From Alphaproteobacteria bacterium (GTDB lineage Bacteria > Pseudomonadota > Alphaproteobacteria > ATCC43930 > CGMCC-115725), in the NCBI GenBank assembly GCA_005888515.1, contig VAZR01000038.1, positions 1 through 5,150 on the forward strand: 5,150 bases of DNA, read 5' to 3'. Positions within the stretch are counted from its first letter, which is position 1, and each line of letters begins with the position of its first letter. The position numbers were made by a program, and so were the translations under genes. The notes below the pieces were generated by a model. It saw only the letters and a list, made by a program, of their open reading frames with translations, ran no database searches and was not told where the DNA came from. Positions 4,690 to 5,150 of this stretch are shown here, piece after piece.

Positions 4690-4713
4690 AACGGCCTCTG
4701 CGCGAGGCCCGTT
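4690..4713 (-). terminator. Hairpin between hemF and the downstream gene
   Basis: AACGGCCTC (4690-4698) pairs with GAGGCCCGTT (4704-4713), with a one-base bulge and a 5-base loop. It starts 21 bases after the hemF stop codon in the direction of hemF transcription. No T-run follows it on the minus strand. It could act as an inefficient terminator or as a 3'-end stabiliser that lets some transcripts continue. Confidence 0.4.
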
Positions 4714-4734
4714 CCTACGCCTCGGCCCACGTCT

Positions 4735-5150
4735 TTAGGGCCAAGCCGCCTCCGGCGGCAGCGACATCAGGATCGCTTCGACATTGCCGCCGGTGCGCAG
4801 ACCAAAGCGGGTGCCGCGGTCGTAGAGCAGGTTGAATTCGACATAGCGGCCGCGGCGGATCAGCTGATGCCGCCGCTGCTCTTTCGTCCACGGCCGGTTC
4901 ATCCGATCCTGGACGATCGCCGGGAACACCTGAAGAAAAGCCTCCCCGACGGAGCGCACAAAAGAGAAATCCCGGTCCCAATCGCCGCCATCGAGATAAT
5001 CGAAGAAGATGCCGCCGGCGCCGCGCGGCTCGTCGCGATGCGGCAGGTAGAAATACTCGTCGCACCATTTCTTGAACCGGGCGTAAGCATCGGCTTCGTA
5101 GCCGGCGCAGGCCGCGGCGAGCGCGGCGTGAAACTGCTCGGCGGCCGCGG
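4735..5150 (-). CDS. hemF: Oxygen-dependent coproporphyrinogen III oxidase, C-terminal part
   Basis: The gene enters from the right edge. 137 C-terminal residues are present, a little under half of a roughly 300-residue enzyme. HemF converts coproporphyrinogen III to protoporphyrinogen IX in aerobic haem synthesis, using oxygen and releasing two CO2, in the cytoplasm as a dimer. Recognisable blocks are FKKWCDEYFYLPHRDEPRG (25-43), the GAGGIFFDYL signature (43-52), SFVRSVGEAFLQ (62-73), and the highly conserved RRGRYVEFNLLYDRGT-FGL-TGGNVE-ILMSLPP (98-132). It ends in AAWP shortly after the PP pair, whereas E. coli HemF runs on by about 30 residues. As I recall, alphaproteobacterial HemF proteins commonly end in this short form, so I do not read it as a truncation. 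No frameshift is seen. Confidence 0.95.
   Translation of the reverse strand, partial: AAAEQFHAALAAACAGYEADAYARFKKWCDEYFYLPHRDEPRGAGGIFFDYLDGGDWDRDFSFVRSVGEAFLQVFPAIVQDRMNRPWTKEQRRHQLIRRGRYVEFNLLYDRGTRFGLRTGGNVEAILMSLPPEAAWP

Noticed and set aside
4735..4760. Apparent truncation of HemF at AAWP
   Set aside because: E. coli HemF is about 30 residues longer here, but the short ending matches what I recall for alphaproteobacterial HemF, and no homologous tail is seen in any frame downstream.

Overview
The window looks like an ordinary chromosomal stretch of a GC-rich alphaproteobacterium. The lineage call rests on the gene content. There is a SciP-type DUF1153 regulator, a family tied to the alphaproteobacterial CtrA cell-cycle circuit. 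A small heat-shock protein gene is followed by a DUF1150 gene. HemF has the short C-terminus that I recall from alphaproteobacteria. I cannot name genus or species. No tRNA, rRNA, CRISPR array, transposase, phage gene or origin is visible.

Layout from left to right: (1) 1-257 is a leader with an AT-rich patch and a perfect 12-bp palindrome. (2) 258-551 (+) is a SciP/DUF1153-like DNA-binding protein whose N-terminus departs from the family pattern. (3) 552-1107 is a non-coding gap with three stable hairpins, a candidate promoter and two GANTC sites. (4) 1108-1800 (+) is a cysteine-type glutathione S-transferase, with a hairpin just after its stop. (5) 1801-1974 carries a large imperfect inverted repeat. 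(6) 1975-2253 (+) is a probable one-helix small membrane protein. (7) 2290-2505 (-) DUF1150 and 2573-3061 (-) Hsp20 form a two-gene heat-shock unit read leftwards, with a plausible RpoH-type promoter and a possible RNA thermometer over the Hsp20 ribosome binding site. (8) 3311-4261 (+) is a secreted or membrane-anchored Tim44-like protein, divergent from hsp20. (9) 4304-4681 (-) is an unrecognised small acidic protein. (10) 4735-5150 (-) is the C-terminal part of hemF, which runs off the right edge.

Functional themes are mostly independent housekeeping and stress genes: cell-cycle transcription control, thiol chemistry, protein quality control, a membrane Tim44-domain protein and haem synthesis. 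The only clear transcriptional unit is hsp20-DUF1150; hemF plus the small downstream gene may be a second. I found no convincing new multi-gene system. The best leads are regulatory or small-scale: the atypical SciP N-terminus, the hsp20 leader, the intergenic hairpins, the depletion of GANTC sites and two unrecognised small genes.
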